Below are positions 62,737 to 64,000 of a stretch of 64,000 nucleotides of DNA, in pieces. Position 1 is the stretch's first letter. Each line of letters begins with the position of its first letter. Source of the DNA: Bermanella sp034110565 (GTDB lineage: Bacteria; Pseudomonadota; Gammaproteobacteria; Pseudomonadales; Oceanobacteraceae). A program made the translations under genes and the position numbers. The notes under the pieces are model-generated. The model saw only the letters and a list, made by a program, of their open reading frames with translations, searched no databases and was not told the DNA's origin. The stretch is taken from NCBI GenBank assembly GCA_034110565.1, contig JAWUYY010000020.1, forward strand, positions 1 through 64,000, read 5' to 3'.

Positions 62737-62985
62737 ATGGGACTACTTGGATTTTTTAGGGACGAGCCAACCAAGAGTGCATCCGTTGCAAAAGAGCGGT
62801 TGCAAATTTTGGTCACCCACGAACGTAATCAACGCAACGCACCGGATTACCTACCCGCTTTGCAGCGAGAAATCATGGCGGTGGTTTCTAAGTACGTGAA
62901 TGTTGGTGATGAAGATATTAACGTGCAAATTGACAACCATGATCAGTTATCCATTTTGGAATTGAACATCACCTTACCGAACTAA
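62737..62985 (+). CDS. minE: Cell division topological specificity factor MinE
   Basis: 82 residues: N-terminal amphipathic MGLLGFF, anti-MinCD segment AKERLQILVTHER and topological domain (PALQREIMAVVSKYV). The ATG at 62737, one base after the minD stop, is the family start; an earlier in-frame ATG inside minD is not used. Confidence 0.98.
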   Translation: MGLLGFFRDEPTKSASVAKERLQILVTHERNQRNAPDYLPALQREIMAVVSKYVNVGDEDINVQIDNHDQLSILELNITLPN

Positions 62986-63005
62986 ATCATATATTCGCGA
63001 CAACC

Positions 63006-63035
63006 AAAAACGCCAGCATTTGCTGGCGTTTTTTT
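63006..63035. terminator. Terminator of minCDE
   Basis: 10-bp stem AACGCCAGCA/TGCTGGCGTT with A- and T-runs; also suited to the converging gene at 63068. Confidence 0.92.
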
Positions 63036-63067
63036 AAGCTTACCGTTTCTATTCGCAATAATTGCGC

Positions 63068-63355
63068 TTAAGAAAAGCTCGCAGGGTCAATCCATTTGCC
63101 TAGTGAACGGCGATCAAGTATTAAACCGTCCGCGTGATCCACAAAGCGGAACACTACCATATCACCAATAGACACACCTAAGTCTGTGCTATCGCTTTCG
63201 TAGCGATATGATTTACCATCAATCGTCAGCTGATGGCGAAAATATTCTGGTCTTCCCACCCACTCAATAAAGGGACCTTCGCTGGTAAAGGCCTGTAACT
63301 CACCTTTACCCTGTTGCTTTTGAATCTTGTTGCGACGAAACCCACCTCGAGCCAT
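63068..63355 (-). CDS. Hypothetical small basic protein
   Basis: 95 residues from the ATG at 63355 (MARGGFRRNKIQKQQ), preceded by a GGGGGAG ribosome site. A basic N-terminus leads into a beta-rich domain (IEWVGRPEYFRHQLTIDGKS; VSIGDMVVFRFVD). It could bind nucleic acid, but the family is unknown to me. It is transcribed toward minE and divergent from the parvulin gene. Confidence 0.7.
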   Translation of the reverse strand: MARGGFRRNKIQKQQGKGELQAFTSEGPFIEWVGRPEYFRHQLTIDGKSYRYESDSTDLGVSIGDMVVFRFVDHADGLILDRRSLGKWIDPASFS

Positions 63356-63480
63356 GTACTCCCCCTCTTTCTCATGAACCATATTGGCAAATGTTGCTGC
63401 CACGTGGGCGACGCATTCTACCTACTTGAACCTCGTGTTAATAGTCTAGACTGTAAATGAGATACCTTTGGGGAAATGTC

Positions 63481-63747
63481 ATGGAAGCCAAACATATTTT
63501 ATTAAAAACGCCCTTGTTGATTGCACCCATAATGACGGCTCTAGAACAAGGTGCCGACTTTGGTCAGCTCGCACGAGAACACAGCGCCTGCCCAAGTAGT
63601 GAGTACGCAGGAGATTGGGGGCAGCTCACCCAAGATATTCTACCCTCCGCCATTTTAGATGCGCTAAATGAAGGTAATGTGGGCGAGATTATTGGGCCTG
63701 TTGAAAGTCGCCATGGCTTACACTTAATTAAAATTGAAAGCCTTTAA
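63481..63747 (+). CDS. Parvulin-type peptidyl-prolyl isomerase (PpiC-like)
   Basis: 88 residues forming a single parvulin domain: AKHILLKTP, DFGQLAREHSACPSS, GDWGQLTQDILPSA, and GPVESRHGLHLIKI. No signal peptide, so cytoplasmic like PpiC. The ATG at 63481 fits the domain; the frame from 63457 adds no conserved part. Confidence 0.92.
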   Translation: MEAKHILLKTPLLIAPIMTALEQGADFGQLAREHSACPSSEYAGDWGQLTQDILPSAILDALNEGNVGEIIGPVESRHGLHLIKIESL

Positions 63748-63758
63748 TCCTTACCCAC

Positions 63759-63790
63759 AAAAAAAGCGAGCTTTATGGCTCGCTTTTTTT
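63759..63790. terminator. Bidirectional terminator between parvulin gene and trxB
   Basis: Stem AAAGCGAGC/GCTCGCTTT with A- and T-runs, shared by converging genes. Confidence 0.92.
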
Positions 63791-63815
63791 GTTTTACTGA
63801 AATGTCTTTAACGGC

Positions 63816-64000
63816 TTACTTTTCTAAGCCATCTAAATAACGTTCAGCGTCTAATGCCGCCATGCAACCCGTACCGGCTGATGTAATAGCCTGACGATAG
63901 ATGTGATCCATTACATCCCCTGCTGCATACACGCCTTCTTTGCTGGTCAACGTCGCATTACCTTCGATGCCACTTTGCACCTTAATGTAACCGCCATTCA
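63816..64000 (-). CDS. trxB: Thioredoxin reductase, C-terminal 61 residues (5' end outside window)
   Basis: The visible end includes AAGDVMDHIYRQAITSAGTG (FAD-binding GD motif) and CMAALDAERYLDGLEK, the standard TrxB C-terminus. The CxxC active site lies outside the window. It reduces thioredoxin with NADPH. Confidence 0.93.
   Translation of the reverse strand, partial: NGGYIKVQSGIEGNATLTSKEGVYAAGDVMDHIYRQAITSAGTGCMAALDAERYLDGLEK

Noticed and set aside
1..64000. Search by eye for tRNA, rRNA, CRISPR, IS elements, integrases and phage genes
   Set aside because: Nothing convincing was seen; base composition and gene content look like stable core chromosome throughout.

Overview
The window reads as chromosomal core DNA of a free-living, probably marine gammaproteobacterium of the Oceanospirillales/Pseudomonadales type. 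Supporting this are a PurL of about 1290 residues, MltF, ZapB, MinCDE, CpxRA, a DcaP-like porin, a CrbS/CrbR acetate circuit, and families common in that group (DUF4404, DUF2788, DUF3015, DUF4105). Base composition is moderate to AT-leaning and even throughout. I see no rRNA, tRNA, CRISPR array, transposase, integrase or prophage gene. A species cannot be named from the sequence alone.

Layout. Positions 1-9.3 kb: ftsH (runs off the left edge, minus), yhbY facing away from it, a lipoprotein of unknown role, purL and mltF. 9.3-15 kb: tadA with a lipoprotein hydrolase, a Cache-domain membrane protein, zapB, a MalY/PatB-type C-S lyase, and a leucine-rich-repeat/protein-kinase fusion. 15-24 kb: guaB-guaA with a structured spacer, a hydrolase/DUF4105 pair, a DUF3015 protein, then xseA with an M23 peptidase. 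24-25.3 kb: an Smr-domain protein, a 64-residue orphan and a small Rieske protein.

25.4-38.3 kb is an acetate-uptake and activation island. It holds the transporter-fused hybrid kinase CrbS, its regulator CrbR, acs, a DcaP-like porin, a DUF4212 plus sodium:solute symporter pair, a small membrane protein, a cNMP/CBS/DUF294 nucleotidyltransferase-like protein and a DEDDh exonuclease. Acetate would enter through the porin and symporter and be activated by Acs, with CrbS/CrbR controlling expression. The acs-porin divergent spacer carries two copies of a dyad of the form TAGAC-N4-GTCTA.

38.3-46 kb holds a DUF3530 protein, a Spy/CpxP-like chaperone divergent from cpxRA with a textbook CpxR box between them, a large secreted DUF2341/PA14-like/DUF11-like protein and a patatin-like phospholipase. 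46-53.3 kb holds an Rmf-like small protein, an MCP with an unusual histidine-rich membrane sensor, a DUF6436 protein overlapping a CHASE2 adenylate cyclase, several small unknown genes and a candidate small RNA. 53.3-61.1 kb holds an AbgT transporter, a zinc-ribbon protein, a TetR regulator, a DUF481 protein, a PilH-like receiver, a flavodoxin, three unknown genes and a DUF1244-HopJ fusion. 61.1-64 kb holds minCDE, a small unknown protein, a parvulin and the 3' part of trxB.

Most notable observations: rlmE is absent from its usual place beside ftsH; purL and guaB share an identical 13-base promoter-like string; the TAGAC dyads; stem-loops inside the acetate island; a REP-like element between guaB and guaA; a 20-bp perfect palindrome before minC; and a candidate structured RNA near 51.4 kb.
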